Assembly: GCA_963776205.1 (NCBI GenBank)
Contig: CAVZLR010000001.1
Span: 310,001 to 374,000 of the forward strand
Reading direction: 5' to 3'
Length of the DNA: 64,000 bases
Source of the DNA: UBA4459 sp963776205
Lineage (GTDB): Bacteria; Bacteroidota; Bacteroidia; Bacteroidales; F082
Shown here in pieces: positions 17,525 through 27,334 of this stretch; the first letter of the stretch is position 1, and each line of letters starts with the position of its first letter. Made by a program: the position numbers and the translations under genes. Under the pieces are notes generated by a model that was not told the DNA's origin, did no database searches, and was given only the letters and a program-made list of their open reading frames with translations.

Positions 17525-19933
17525 TTATTCATATTTTAAGGTATTGACAGGGTTTGTTTTTGCAACAATATAAGCCCTTGAATTAGTAATCAGCATGGCT
17601 AGTGCAAAAGCAGCCGATGCTCCTATTATAAAACTCAGCGTATCCATATTCATCTGGTAGGCGAAATAATTCAGCCACTCATCGATTAACAAATAAGATA
17701 AGGGCCATGCGATGATAATAGCGACACCTACCAATTTCATAAATTCGACCGAAAGCAGCACCATTATTGATCCCTGTTCGGCTCCGAAAACTTTACGAAT
17801 GCCTATTTCCCTGGTCCGCTGAGCGGCCATAAATGAGACCAATCCGTATAATCCCAGTGCAGCGATGAATATGATGATAGCGGTTAAGATAAGTGATAAA
17901 TCTCCCAGCACTTCTTCATCGTCGTACAGTTGTGCCAATTCCTGTTCAAACCAGTTGTATTCAAAAGGTCTTCCCTGTTCTTTTTCATTCCATTTTGATT
18001 CGATAAAAGCAATGGTTTCTTCTTTATTCTGATCCGCCACTTTGATAGCTACATATTTTAAAAAGAATGCGATCACACCCGGAGTTTCTTTGATATTCAG
18101 CACAAAAGGCCCAGCCGATTCATGTAAAGAAGTGGCGTTAAAATCAGCGATCACTCCTATCACCCGTTCTTCTCCCTGAAGTGACCTGAATTTTTTACCG
18201 ATGGCTTCTTCATTGCTGTTCCAGCCAACATGCTTCACCATCGACTCATTGATCAACATTCCTTTTTCAGGGTCGGTTTTCATTTCTTCACTATAATCCC
18301 TTCCGGCAATTAGCTTTATTCCGAATGTTTCCAGAAAATCATACCTGATCACCAAAGCCGGGTAAAACGACCATTTGTCTTCCGGAAATCCCTCAGGCCT
18401 GAATTCATGCGTATTGTGGGCCACACCTAGCATATCGTCCATGGCTGTTACACTCAGTATATTTGGATTCTGCAATAGCTCTTCTTTAAACGGTTCGTAA
18501 GCCCTGGAAATGGTGGTACCACTTATCGGGAGGATAACAATATTCTCCTTATCAAATCCCGTATCGGCATTTTTAAAATAATTCACCTGTTTGTAAACAT
18601 GTAAGGTTATGATTATCAGAACGATTGAAATAACAAATTGGATAACAACAAGTGTTTTTCTGCCCATTCCGCCTTTTGTGGCTTTGGACAGTTTATTGTT
18701 CAATGCCATGATGGGATTAAATATGGACAGATATAAAGCCGGATACAATCCTGCCAGTAGTCCGGTCCCTATTCCGATGATCAGCAGGATAACAGCATAT
18801 GCAGGTTGAAGCAAGATGCCGATTTGCAATTCTTTTCCGCTAAAATTATTGAGGTGCGGTAACAACAATTCAATGATGAACAGAGATACGAAGAGTGCTA
18901 TTAAAGACAGAATAACTGACTCCATTAAAAACTGGTACACCAGTTGCGAACGAAAAGCTCCGAATACCTTTTTTATACCAATTTCGTGTGCCCTGCCCGC
19001 AGAAGTAGCCGTTGCAAGATTGATGTAGTTAATAATAGCTATGATCAGCAGAAATACAGCAATAACGCCTAATATCTTAATATAAGTTATATTGCTGTTT
19101 GGTTCTATTTCGTAATCTAATTTTGATTTAAGATGTATGTCAATCAGGGGCTGCAGATAAAGGGTTACATTTTCCTTCTCAGCATCATAAAAATACTTAT
19201 CGATATATGCCGGAAAAGATTTTTCAAGAGTTTCTGCGCTTCCTTCTTTCAATACTAAATATGTCCAACAGGGATTCCACACCCAGGTTTTAGGCAATTG
19301 ACCCCCATAAGGTTTTCGCATAGTTGAAATCGAAGCCATAAAATCGAATGTGAAATGTGAATTATGAGGAACATCATTGATCACTCCTGTTACTTTTAAA
19401 TCCAGCATTTTTTCGAGCCGGATCGTTTTTCCCATCGGGTTTTCATCCTTAAAATAACGCCTCGCTGTTGATTCGGTAATCACCACTGAGTTGATCTCAT
19501 CCAAGGCTGTATTGGGGTCACCCATGATAAACTCGTGATCAAATATTTGAAAGAACGTGGAGTCGGCAAAAAAGAAATGGCGTTCATTATAACTTACAAA
19601 TTCATTATCGATTAATGTCCGTGGCGCCTGTCGATTGAAAACCCGGGTTACATTTTGAACCATATCAGGATAATCATTCTTCAATGTCCAAGCTACCGGA
19701 AACGGACTGCTGGCTGAATTCTCTCCTACCCCTTCAAAATCGTATACATTGACAAGTCGATAGATGTTTTTTGCCTGTTCGTGATAACGATCATAACTCA
19801 ATTCATCAATTATATAAAGCCATATCAGTATAAAACTGGCAATACCAATGGCTAGTCCCAATATATTTATCAATGCATACAACTTATGCTTGATTAGGTT
19901 ACGAAATGCTATTTTAAGATAGTTAATCCACAT
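17525..19933 (-). CDS. ABC transporter permease, FtsX/MacB-like, large double type
   Basis: 802 residues with the same architecture as its three neighbours: N-terminal TM near 21-41, periplasmic core, first FtsX three-TM block at about 280-420 (preceded by HEIGIKKVFGA), central TM near 430, second periplasmic domain, and terminal FtsX block with REIGIRKVFGAEQGS and the end NPVNTLKYE. MacB-type permeases transmit ATPase movement across the membrane to drive periplasmic or outer-membrane transport rather than to carry substrates through the bilayer. The four permeases diverge strongly in their periplasmic parts, which suggests distinct partners. It begins 17 bases after the stop of the small 86-residue gene. 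Confidence 0.92.
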   Translation of the reverse strand: MWINYLKIAFRNLIKHKLYALINILGLAIGIASFILIWLYIIDELSYDRYHEQAKNIYRLVNVYDFEGVGENSASSPFPVAWTLKNDYPDMVQNVTRVFNRQAPRTLIDNEFVSYNERHFFFADSTFFQIFDHEFIMGDPNTALDEINSVVITESTARRYFKDENPMGKTIRLEKMLDLKVTGVINDVPHNSHFTFDFMASISTMRKPYGGQLPKTWVWNPCWTYLVLKEGSAETLEKSFPAYIDKYFYDAEKENVTLYLQPLIDIHLKSKLDYEIEPNSNITYIKILGVIAVFLLIIAIINYINLATATSAGRAHEIGIKKVFGAFRSQLVYQFLMESVILSLIALFVSLFIIELLLPHLNNFSGKELQIGILLQPAYAVILLIIGIGTGLLAGLYPALYLSIFNPIMALNNKLSKATKGGMGRKTLVVIQFVISIVLIIITLHVYKQVNYFKNADTGFDKENIVILPISGTTISRAYEPFKEELLQNPNILSVTAMDDMLGVAHNTHEFRPEGFPEDKWSFYPALVIRYDFLETFGIKLIAGRDYSEEMKTDPEKGMLINESMVKHVGWNSNEEAIGKKFRSLQGEERVIGVIADFNATSLHESAGPFVLNIKETPGVIAFFLKYVAIKVADQNKEETIAFIESKWNEKEQGRPFEYNWFEQELAQLYDDEEVLGDLSLILTAIIIFIAALGLYGLVSFMAAQRTREIGIRKVFGAEQGSIMVLLSVEFMKLVGVAIIIAWPLSYLLIDEWLNYFAYQMNMDTLSFIIGASAAFALAMLITNSRAYIVAKTNPVNTLKYE

Positions 19934-19950
19934 ATCAGTTTCTGACTATT

Positions 19951-20211
19951 CTATTCAGATGCGTTTTTCTTCCTAAACATCAATGGAATTTCATGCTCCG
20001 AGGGAGCACCAATCTCAACAAGCTCCCATCCCTTGTCATAATCATTGATCTTGTGTTTCAAAATAGTCACCCTGTCCTGCTTATCGTTGCCTTCCCAATT
20101 AATCAATTCAACACGATATTTTAAGGTCTTTTTCCGACCATTGATTCGGACATCAATCTCCACATTTTGCTCCACATCGATGTCTGGTATTAGTATGACA
20201 ATTTCTCTCAT
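19951..20211 (-). CDS. 86-residue protein of unknown function inside the ABC operon
   Basis: No signal peptide, no membrane segment and no cysteine, so it is probably cytoplasmic. The sequence alternates short hydrophobic strands and charged turns (REIVILIPDIDVEQNVEIDV, then RINGRKKTLKYRVELINW). This suggests a small all-beta or alpha/beta fold ending in a polar tail (FRKKNASE). It sits between two large permease genes with gaps of only 15 and 17 bases and its own ATG, so it must be cotranscribed with them. I recognise no family. A cytoplasmic accessory of the permease-ATPase complex is a guess from position. Confidence 0.75.
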   Translation of the reverse strand: MREIVILIPDIDVEQNVEIDVRINGRKKTLKYRVELINWEGNDKQDRVTILKHKINDYDKGWELVEIGAPSEHEIPLMFRKKNASE

Positions 20212-20226
20212 AGTTTTATATATTTA

Positions 20227-22668
20227 TTATTCATATTTAATTGCATCCAGCGGGTCGGAAGTAGCGGCCCTATATGCTTTGTAGCTAACTGTGATCAATG
20301 CCATCAATAATGCCAACAAGCCTGCAGCAATGAAAACCCAATATGGCATGGCTATGCGATAAAAGAAGTTGGATAACCAGCGGTCGAGAAAATAGAAAGC
20401 CAGCGGCCAGGCAATGATATTGGCCAACAAAACCCAATACGAGAATTGACGGGTTAATAGAAAAACTATGCTGCTGACCGTCGCACCGTGTACTTTGCGA
20501 ATGCCTATTTCCTTTGACCTTTGCTGCGCCACGAATGCGGCCAGGCCAAACAATCCCAAGCAACCGACAAAAATGGCAAGGAAAGTAAAAGAAAGAAGTA
20601 TGCTTTTCATCCTGGTTTCTTCAATATAAAGACTTTCGTACCGATCTTTCAAGATGAAATAATTGTATTCGTCATTTGGAAATTGATCCTTCCATATTTC
20701 TTCCATTTTTACAATAAAACTTTGCAGGTCTCCCGTTTCGTATCGAATGGTTATGTATTCCATCCAATCCTCATTCAATGCAAATGTGATGGGTTCAATT
20801 TCCTTATCCAGTGGTTTAAAATGAAAGTTTTTTACTACTCCTATAATTTCACCAGATTCAAATTCTCCTTCTCTGTTAAAAGATCCGTAGTGCTTTCCAA
20901 TAGCAGATTCCGGGCTTGCAATACCAATTTTATCTATCACTACTTCGTTCACAATATATTTATTTACCGTATCCGTTCCATATTCTTTTAAAAATGGTCT
21001 GCCTGCAAGTAATTCGATTTCATAAGTTTTAAAGAAATTGTATCCCACTCCGATATAAATAGACGAAATAACGTCTTCCATTTCTTCTGATCTGAATGCG
21101 TTATCCGAAAAATTAATGGCAGCAGGTATTGAGCCTGAAGTGGTCACGTTTATTATTTCGGGATATTGTTGAATTCTGCTTTTAAAAGCTTCAAGATTGT
21201 TCCTTACTTCGCTGCTTTCTGTAGATATTACCATCAGGTTTTCCTGATCATATCCAAGAGGCTTTTTATAGAAATAATTAATCTGGAGATATGCTGTTAT
21301 TGTGCCAATAATCAACAATATGGAAATACTGAACTGAAATACCACCAATATCTGTCTGACGGAAAATTTTGATCCTCTTGCTTCTTCATTTTTATGAAAG
21401 ACAACCATTGGATTAAACTTTGAAAGATAAAATGCTGGATATAAACCTGCCAAGATACCGCATCCGAATACAATTAAAATAAGAAAAATCAAATATTGTG
21501 GTAGGATAAATGAAGTAAGTGACAGTTCTTTTCCTGTAAAATTATTAAATCCAGGCAAGATAATTTCAATCATCAACAATGCAAGAATGAGAGAAAATAA
21601 AGCAATGATAATCGATTCGCTTATAAACTGCGCAATTAATTCTCCCCTTGTTGCTCCAGAAGTTTTTCTAATACCCACTTCCCTAGCCCGCTTGCTGCCA
21701 AGCGCTGTAGATAAGTTCATGAAATTAAAACAGGCCATTAGCAAGATTAAAACTGAAACGATGCTAAAAATATAAACTGAGGTCATATTCCCTTGTGGTT
21801 CAATATCCCACATTAGCTTGGCTGTAAGATGAATATCTTCAATTGGACGAAGCGTAATTACAAAAATATCATGAATGTTTTCAATGCCATTTTCTCCGCC
21901 TCCCAGAAATGCCATATAGGCTGGCGCAATAAACTCTTCAACAATTGACTTTAGCTTAGAGTTCAGATCTTGAGGTTTACTATCAGGATGCAACAATACA
22001 TAGGTGTACAAATAGTTGCCAACCCAGGTGTCTAATCGTTCCGGCATCAATTCTTCAAGTGTTTCAAATGAAGCAACCACGTCAAAATGAAAATGGCTTT
22101 GGCTAGGCACTTCATCAATGATTCCCGTCACTCTAAACTTCTTTCTTTCATCATTCCATTCTATTTCAAGTGTTTTATCAATCGGGTATTCTTCGCCAAA
22201 GTATACCAAGGCTGCTTTTTTTGTTAAAACAACCGTGTATGGCTCAGCAAGTGCTGTTTCAGGAGTACCTCTTAAAAATGAATATGAAAAGACATTAAAA
22301 AACCCTTTATCACAAAAAATCACACGCTCTTCCTGGTTTGAATGTAAGTGATTCCACAAAGACAGTTCGATGGGATACACACGAGTAAAGTCAATGATCT
22401 CAGGAATCCTTTCATTCATGGTTTCACCATAAATGGCCCCCGTTACTGGAACATCAAAAACTTTTCCATCCCAATTTATATGACGCCCGACCCTGTATAT
22501 CTGATCAGATTTCTCATGGTATTTATCGTAGCTTAACTCGTCAAAAACCCATAAGGCAATCAATAAAGATGCTGCCAGTCCGATGGCCAGCCCAAGGATA
22601 TTTATCAGTGAAAATGATTTATACCTAGTTAAATTTCGAAAGGCGATCTTTATATAGTTCCAAATCAT
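20227..22668 (-). CDS. ABC transporter permease, FtsX/MacB-like, large double type
   Basis: 813 residues, the longest of the four permeases. N-terminal KSFSLINILGLAIGLAASLL anchor, a periplasmic core with a distinct insertion (about 240-265, FLGGGENGIENIHD), first FtsX block starting KRAREVGIRKTSGATRGELI, central TM, second periplasmic domain, and terminal FtsX block (RSKEIGIRKVHGATVSS) ending SDPLDAIKYE. It is packed between another permease (13 bases) and the 86-residue gene (15 bases). The family in Bacteroidota is usually annotated only as ABC transporter permease; the substrate is not known. Confidence 0.92.
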   Translation of the reverse strand: MIWNYIKIAFRNLTRYKSFSLINILGLAIGLAASLLIALWVFDELSYDKYHEKSDQIYRVGRHINWDGKVFDVPVTGAIYGETMNERIPEIIDFTRVYPIELSLWNHLHSNQEERVIFCDKGFFNVFSYSFLRGTPETALAEPYTVVLTKKAALVYFGEEYPIDKTLEIEWNDERKKFRVTGIIDEVPSQSHFHFDVVASFETLEELMPERLDTWVGNYLYTYVLLHPDSKPQDLNSKLKSIVEEFIAPAYMAFLGGGENGIENIHDIFVITLRPIEDIHLTAKLMWDIEPQGNMTSVYIFSIVSVLILLMACFNFMNLSTALGSKRAREVGIRKTSGATRGELIAQFISESIIIALFSLILALLMIEIILPGFNNFTGKELSLTSFILPQYLIFLILIVFGCGILAGLYPAFYLSKFNPMVVFHKNEEARGSKFSVRQILVVFQFSISILLIIGTITAYLQINYFYKKPLGYDQENLMVISTESSEVRNNLEAFKSRIQQYPEIINVTTSGSIPAAINFSDNAFRSEEMEDVISSIYIGVGYNFFKTYEIELLAGRPFLKEYGTDTVNKYIVNEVVIDKIGIASPESAIGKHYGSFNREGEFESGEIIGVVKNFHFKPLDKEIEPITFALNEDWMEYITIRYETGDLQSFIVKMEEIWKDQFPNDEYNYFILKDRYESLYIEETRMKSILLSFTFLAIFVGCLGLFGLAAFVAQQRSKEIGIRKVHGATVSSIVFLLTRQFSYWVLLANIIAWPLAFYFLDRWLSNFFYRIAMPYWVFIAAGLLALLMALITVSYKAYRAATSDPLDAIKYE

Positions 22669-22681
22669 ATTTTAATCTTGT

Positions 22682-25075
22682 TTATTCGTATCGTAATGTT
22701 TCAACCGGATTTGACATAGCCGCTTTTAGTGCGTGATAAATGATGGTTACCATGGCTACGAAAAGCGCAATCAATATAGCTTCGGCAAAATAGATCCACG
22801 TGATTGAAATATGATAAGCAAAGCTATCAAGCGCTTCACTCATCAGGTACCACGCTATGGGTGTTGCAATAATTCCCGCTATGATGATAAGTATGATAAA
22901 ATTGCTGAGTATCATTTTAACGATTTGCACAACAGAACCTCCAAACACTTTCCTGATGCCAATTTCCCTATTCTTTCTTTCAACTATCAGAGCAGTCAGG
23001 CCATACAAACCCAGACAGGAAATGACCAGCGATAGCAATGTGAAAAAAGAAAATATCTTAAAAGTACTTTCTTCATTTTTGTATTCTTTCTGCAATCTGT
23101 CTTTTGCCATCTGGTAGTTAAAAGGTATGCCCGGGAAATGGTTGTTCCATTTTTCTTCAAGATATGCAATGGTTACTTCCTTATTTACATCATTGATCTT
23201 CACCGCCAGGTTGTATGATCTCTCAGGATTGATCAAATAGATCGCGGGTTCAATTTTAGAATGAATGGAATAATAATGGTAATCTTCAATCACCCCAATC
23301 ACTTTCCTTCTTGTGATTGTATCCATAAATGGCCTGAATTGTTTACCTATTGGATCTTCCCACCCGAGGAATTCAACTGCAGCCCTGTTTATGATCATGG
23401 AAACACTATCGTCAAAAGCAAATTTCTTGTCAAAATTCCGTCCAGCTATGATGGGAATTTCCATCATTTCAAAAAAGTTGTAATCCACAAAGCCATACCT
23501 GACGGTGATACTTGTTTCAGCGCTATCATCCACCGTGATAGCTCCCTGCGATCCTGCCACACCATTTATATCACTAACAAACGCTACATCTTTGACATTG
23601 GGATTCAGAAGAAATTCATTTTTTAAAAATGCCACATTTTCTTCCGAGTTCTTTTCATACAGATTTACAGACAAAACATCGGTATAATTGATACCCATAT
23701 CTTTATTCAGTGCATATTTAAATTGATCATAAGTTACAGCAATACTGAAAATCATCCCGATGGATATGACAAACTGGAAAACAACCAGTCCTTTCGTTAA
23801 CCACCCGGAATAACTTCCTTCGGATTCGATTCCACTTTTTAGCACTTTTATGGGATTATAGCGACTAAGATAAAATGCCGGATAGATGCCGGCGACCATA
23901 CTTACCAGTATAAGAATTACTAATAAACCAATATTGAATATCCAATTATTATAGAAGTCTAATTTGAATGTTGCTCCAAGGATTTCATTAAAATAGGGAA
24001 GCATAAAATAAACCAGCAACAATGCCAGTATAATAGACATTAAAGTAATGGTAAAAGATTCACCCAAAAACTGGTTCATCAGGTTAAAGCGGTCGGCTCC
24101 CATTACTTTTCGCATGCCCACTTCTCTCGATCTCTTTACAGACTGGGCAATCGACAGGTTTATAAAATTGATGCATGCCAGCAGAATGATCAGAGCGGCA
24201 ATTATGGAGAACATATACACCATCGTGATATTCCCCTGATTGTTGTTCATAATCTGAAATTTGATATGACCTGATTTCAGGTGAATATCCTGCAGCGGCT
24301 GCAAGTACAATTTCCACATCCAGTCAGGATCTTCTGAATCAGTATGGGCCATAACGAATTCAGGGAATTTGTCCTTAAGTGCTTCTGTATCTGTTCCCTC
24401 TTTCAATCGAACATAGGTGTCAAGAGAATTATTGTTCCATCCTTTCAGCCAAGTAAAATTGGTTTCCATATATTCAAATGGAATAAGTGCTTCCATCCTG
24501 AAACTGGCCTGCTTAGGCTGATCCTCCATCACACCTGTAACATGAAATGGTTTGCTATTGATCTGGACTATCTTACCCATAGCCTCTTCAACCGAGCCAA
24601 ACACTTTCTCAGCTACTTTTTTTGAAACAACAAATGAGTTTATTTCTTTAAGGGCTGAAGCTGTATCACCAACAATTAATTTGACGCCAAATAATTCGAA
24701 TACTTCTGGGTCGGTAAAAACAACGAATTCCTGGTTAAAAAACTGTTCATTAAATTCGATAGGACGCGATCCCCAATAGAGCATGCGTACCGCCTTTTCA
24801 ATTTCCGGAAAATCATTTACAAGTGCTTCGGCCAGCGGTCCCATGGTAACCGCTACATGTTGCTCACCAACACCTGGTGCCTGTTGGATTTCAACACATC
24901 TGTATAGACGCTCCGCTTCAGGTATATGTTTGTTAAAACCCAGTTCGTATTGGACATGCAGAAAAATCAGTAAAAAAGCTGCAATCCCGATTGATAGTCC
25001 AACTACATTGATCATCGTATAGGATTTCTGATAGAGAAGATTCCGGGCACCGAGTTTTATATAATTGAAGATCAT
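22682..25075 (-). CDS. ABC transporter permease, FtsX/MacB-like, large double type
   Basis: 797 residues. TM1 at about 21-41 (YTMINVVGLSIGIAAFLLIF), periplasmic MacB core, first FtsX block beginning KRSREVGMRKVMGADRFNLM, central TM near 430, second periplasmic domain, and C-terminal FtsX block (NREIGIRKVFGGSVVQIV) ending SNPVETLRYE. It is the first permease of the operon, 17 bases after the upstream ATPase gene and two genes after the HlyD-type adaptor. That order (adaptor, ATPase, permease) is a standard macrolide-efflux-like module, to which three more permeases and a second ATPase have been added. Confidence 0.93.
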   Translation of the reverse strand: MIFNYIKLGARNLLYQKSYTMINVVGLSIGIAAFLLIFLHVQYELGFNKHIPEAERLYRCVEIQQAPGVGEQHVAVTMGPLAEALVNDFPEIEKAVRMLYWGSRPIEFNEQFFNQEFVVFTDPEVFELFGVKLIVGDTASALKEINSFVVSKKVAEKVFGSVEEAMGKIVQINSKPFHVTGVMEDQPKQASFRMEALIPFEYMETNFTWLKGWNNNSLDTYVRLKEGTDTEALKDKFPEFVMAHTDSEDPDWMWKLYLQPLQDIHLKSGHIKFQIMNNNQGNITMVYMFSIIAALIILLACINFINLSIAQSVKRSREVGMRKVMGADRFNLMNQFLGESFTITLMSIILALLLVYFMLPYFNEILGATFKLDFYNNWIFNIGLLVILILVSMVAGIYPAFYLSRYNPIKVLKSGIESEGSYSGWLTKGLVVFQFVISIGMIFSIAVTYDQFKYALNKDMGINYTDVLSVNLYEKNSEENVAFLKNEFLLNPNVKDVAFVSDINGVAGSQGAITVDDSAETSITVRYGFVDYNFFEMMEIPIIAGRNFDKKFAFDDSVSMIINRAAVEFLGWEDPIGKQFRPFMDTITRRKVIGVIEDYHYYSIHSKIEPAIYLINPERSYNLAVKINDVNKEVTIAYLEEKWNNHFPGIPFNYQMAKDRLQKEYKNEESTFKIFSFFTLLSLVISCLGLYGLTALIVERKNREIGIRKVFGGSVVQIVKMILSNFIILIIIAGIIATPIAWYLMSEALDSFAYHISITWIYFAEAILIALFVAMVTIIYHALKAAMSNPVETLRYE

Positions 25076-25092
25076 GATACTGGGATTTTTGA

Positions 25093-25779
25093 TCAGGCGC
25101 TTACTTTATGAGATTTCTCTGTTAAAAGCTGTCCATCGAAAAGAGTAACAACTCTTTGTGCATATTCAGCATCGCTTTGTGAATGGGTCACCATGATGAT
25201 GGTTGCCCCCATCTTATTTAAGTCAGCCAGGATATTCATCACTTCGTCACCATGGGCTGAATCAAGATTACCTGTTGGTTCATCAGCCAAAATAAACTGT
25301 GGTTTTGAAACAATGGCCCGTGCCACGGCTACCCGTTGCTGCTGTCCTCCTGATAACTGGTTTGGATAGTGCTTTAACCTATGGGAGATTTGCATTTGCT
25401 CCAGGGCAATCTCAACGCGGTGTTTTCTTTCTTTGGTACTCATTCCCAGATAGATCAATGGCATTTCCACATTTTCGAATACAGTAAGCTGGTCAATTAG
25501 GTTGAAATTTTGAAAGATAAATCCGATGTTTTTCTTCCGAATTTTGGCCCGCTGCTTTTCACTATAACCTGCTACATTTTCACCCAGAAAATAGAAACCT
25601 CCTGTTGTTGGTGTATCCAGCAGTCCGAGAATATTGAGTAAGGTTGATTTCCCACATCCTGAAGGACCCATTACAGCCACAAATTCTCCCCTTTCAATTT
25701 TAAGATTAATTTTATTCAATGCGGTTGTTTCTATTTCGTCTGTTTTGAAGATTTTAGATAATTCACTGGTTTTAATCAT
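25093..25779 (-). CDS. ABC transporter ATP-binding protein, MacB/LolD type
   Basis: 228 residues with intact Walker A (GPSGCGKST), Q-loop (FIFQNFNL), signature (LSGGQQQRVAVARA), Walker B (FILADEPTGNLDS) and H-loop (VTHSQ). The protein is very similar along its length to the ATPase at 16820-17494, evidently by duplication within the operon. It starts at ATG 25779, 45 bases after the adaptor gene stop, and is followed by the first permease after 17 bases. It should dimerise and energise one or more of the four permeases. Confidence 0.95.
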   Translation of the reverse strand: MIKTSELSKIFKTDEIETTALNKINLKIERGEFVAVMGPSGCGKSTLLNILGLLDTPTTGGFYFLGENVAGYSEKQRAKIRKKNIGFIFQNFNLIDQLTVFENVEMPLIYLGMSTKERKHRVEIALEQMQISHRLKHYPNQLSGGQQQRVAVARAIVSKPQFILADEPTGNLDSAHGDEVMNILADLNKMGATIIMVTHSQSDAEYAQRVVTLFDGQLLTEKSHKVSA

Positions 25780-25824
25780 GGTATTATGTTTTGATTTACT
25801 CTTTTAGAGCATATTTTAAATGAT

Positions 25825-27078
25825 CTATTTAAAAATTATTTTATCCTTATCGCCGAATGAGTCGTAAGATGAAACGATTACTTTTTCGCCGGGTTCAAGG
25901 CCTTCTATTACTTCATAAAAATTCGTATTCTGCCGATTTATCCTGATGGAACGTTTGTAGGCAAAATCACCGGATGGATCGAGCACATATATCCAGTTGC
26001 CTCCGGTTTCCTGGAAGAAACCACCACGTTTTACAATAATGGCATCTGTTTCACCGCTAAATGTCAACCTGATCTGCACGGTTTGTCCCCTTTTTATTCC
26101 TGACGGAGCTTTGTCATTTTCAAAAAGCAGATCCACCTTAAAAGCACCGTTTATCACATCGGTATATATCTTATCGACAAACAATTTGTAAGTGTCGCTC
26201 GTGTAGTATAATTCAGCTTCCTGCCCCTTGAAAACACGTGAAACATATCTTTCATCAATCCTGGCTTCAAGCCTGAAACCGCCGGGAACATCAATCTGGC
26301 CTAAATGTTCACCTGCCGATTTGGTTTGACCGATCTCCAGGTTAAAAGAAGACAGTTTTCCCGCTGCCGGCGCTTTTACATAGGCGTTTTCCATATTTTT
26401 CCGAAGCAATTTCATATTTTCCTGCATGCGGCTTAAGGAAGTTTGAATATCAATTTTTTGTGATTCACGCGAAATGGAATCCAGGCGTTGTAACTCGACA
26501 GATATATTCAGTTGTTTGAGGGTGTATTTGTAATCCCTTTCAGCGTCTTCAAATTCCTTGTCAGAGATTACTCCACTCTCGTATAATTGAACCTTGCGAA
26601 TAAAATCGCGTTCCGTTAAATCAATTTCATACTGCAGTTGGACTATCTCTTTTTGGCGTACATATTTATTCTGCTCCAGCGAGAGTTTGGTATTTTGCAG
26701 GTTATTAATTTCTGCCAACATCCTTGTTTCCTGTTCCATATAATTAAGTTCCATGGCAGTATTCAGGAGTTTTAACAGGGTATCGCCTTTCTTCACAATA
26801 TCGCCATCCTCAGCATAAATAGCTTCGACTACACCGCCCTGTATGGCATCAATATAGAAGGTGTTTTTAGGGAATACGATTCCATCAATCGGTATAAACT
26901 CCTGGAATTTATCTTCTTTTACCTCTACAATCGTAATCTGGCTCTTGTTTATATACAGCTTAGAGGATTTGTCGCGGAGGAAAATCAAATAAATAAGGAA
27001 GAATCCGAATACGGCAATTAATGTGATGGTAATGATCTTTTTTGTGGTCCATTTCTTCTTTTCAATAACTCGATCCAT
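25825..27078 (-). CDS. HlyD family efflux adaptor, first gene of the ABC operon
   Basis: 417-residue periplasmic adaptor. Basic N-terminus, one TM at about 15-32, lipoyl half (PIDGIVFPKNTFYIDAIQGG), a long coiled-coil hairpin at about 105-215, second lipoyl half (AYVKAPAAGKLSSF), beta-barrel and membrane-proximal domain (GLEPGEKVIVSSYDSFG). The hairpin carries the ESGVISDKEFEDAERDY segment common to this family. It heads the ABC operon and should bridge the permeases to an outer-membrane TolC channel. No TolC gene lies within the operon, so a channel encoded elsewhere must be used, perhaps the one cut off at the left edge of the window. Confidence 0.9.
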   Translation of the reverse strand: MDRVIEKKKWTTKKIITITLIAVFGFFLIYLIFLRDKSSKLYINKSQITIVEVKEDKFQEFIPIDGIVFPKNTFYIDAIQGGVVEAIYAEDGDIVKKGDTLLKLLNTAMELNYMEQETRMLAEINNLQNTKLSLEQNKYVRQKEIVQLQYEIDLTERDFIRKVQLYESGVISDKEFEDAERDYKYTLKQLNISVELQRLDSISRESQKIDIQTSLSRMQENMKLLRKNMENAYVKAPAAGKLSSFNLEIGQTKSAGEHLGQIDVPGGFRLEARIDERYVSRVFKGQEAELYYTSDTYKLFVDKIYTDVINGAFKVDLLFENDKAPSGIKRGQTVQIRLTFSGETDAIIVKRGGFFQETGGNWIYVLDPSGDFAYKRSIRINRQNTNFYEVIEGLEPGEKVIVSSYDSFGDKDKIIFK

Positions 27079-27105
27079 GTAATAGTTTTTTGGTTGATTT
27101 TAATT

Positions 27106-27121
27106 TACTAAATTTATGCCA
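27106..27121 (-). promoter_or_regulatory. Sigma-54-like promoter candidate of the ABC operon
   Basis: On the minus strand TGGCATAAATTTAGTA lies about 30 bases upstream of the adaptor ATG. The -24 half (TGGCA) is exact and a G falls at the right place in the -12 half, but the consensus GC there reads GT. An inverted repeat 65 bases further upstream would suit an enhancer-binding activator. This is a partial match, so confidence is low. Confidence 0.25.
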
Positions 27122-27186
27122 TTGATTGTTAAGCGCTGTTAATCTTATTGTTACGTTAGTATTTATTTTCTTGTCACACAACTACT

Positions 27187-27200
27187 GTTCGTTTTCGAAC
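27187..27200. promoter_or_regulatory. Inverted repeat GTTCG-TTTT-CGAAC in the divergent promoter region
   Basis: A perfect 5+4+5 inverted repeat lies 109 bases upstream of the ABC operon and 135 bases upstream of the divergent flavoprotein gene. It could be an operator or activator site for either. No regulator gene lies next to it in the window. Confidence 0.4.
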
Positions 27201-27334
27201 GCAAATTTGTACAATATGGCACAGCGGTAAATTGATATGATAAAAAGTTAATAAATCCAGTGTGCATTGATTTCTGTAAAAATTATAATTTTAAGGTGCT
27301 TTACTCTTAACATTTGCGATTAAATTAGACTTGA

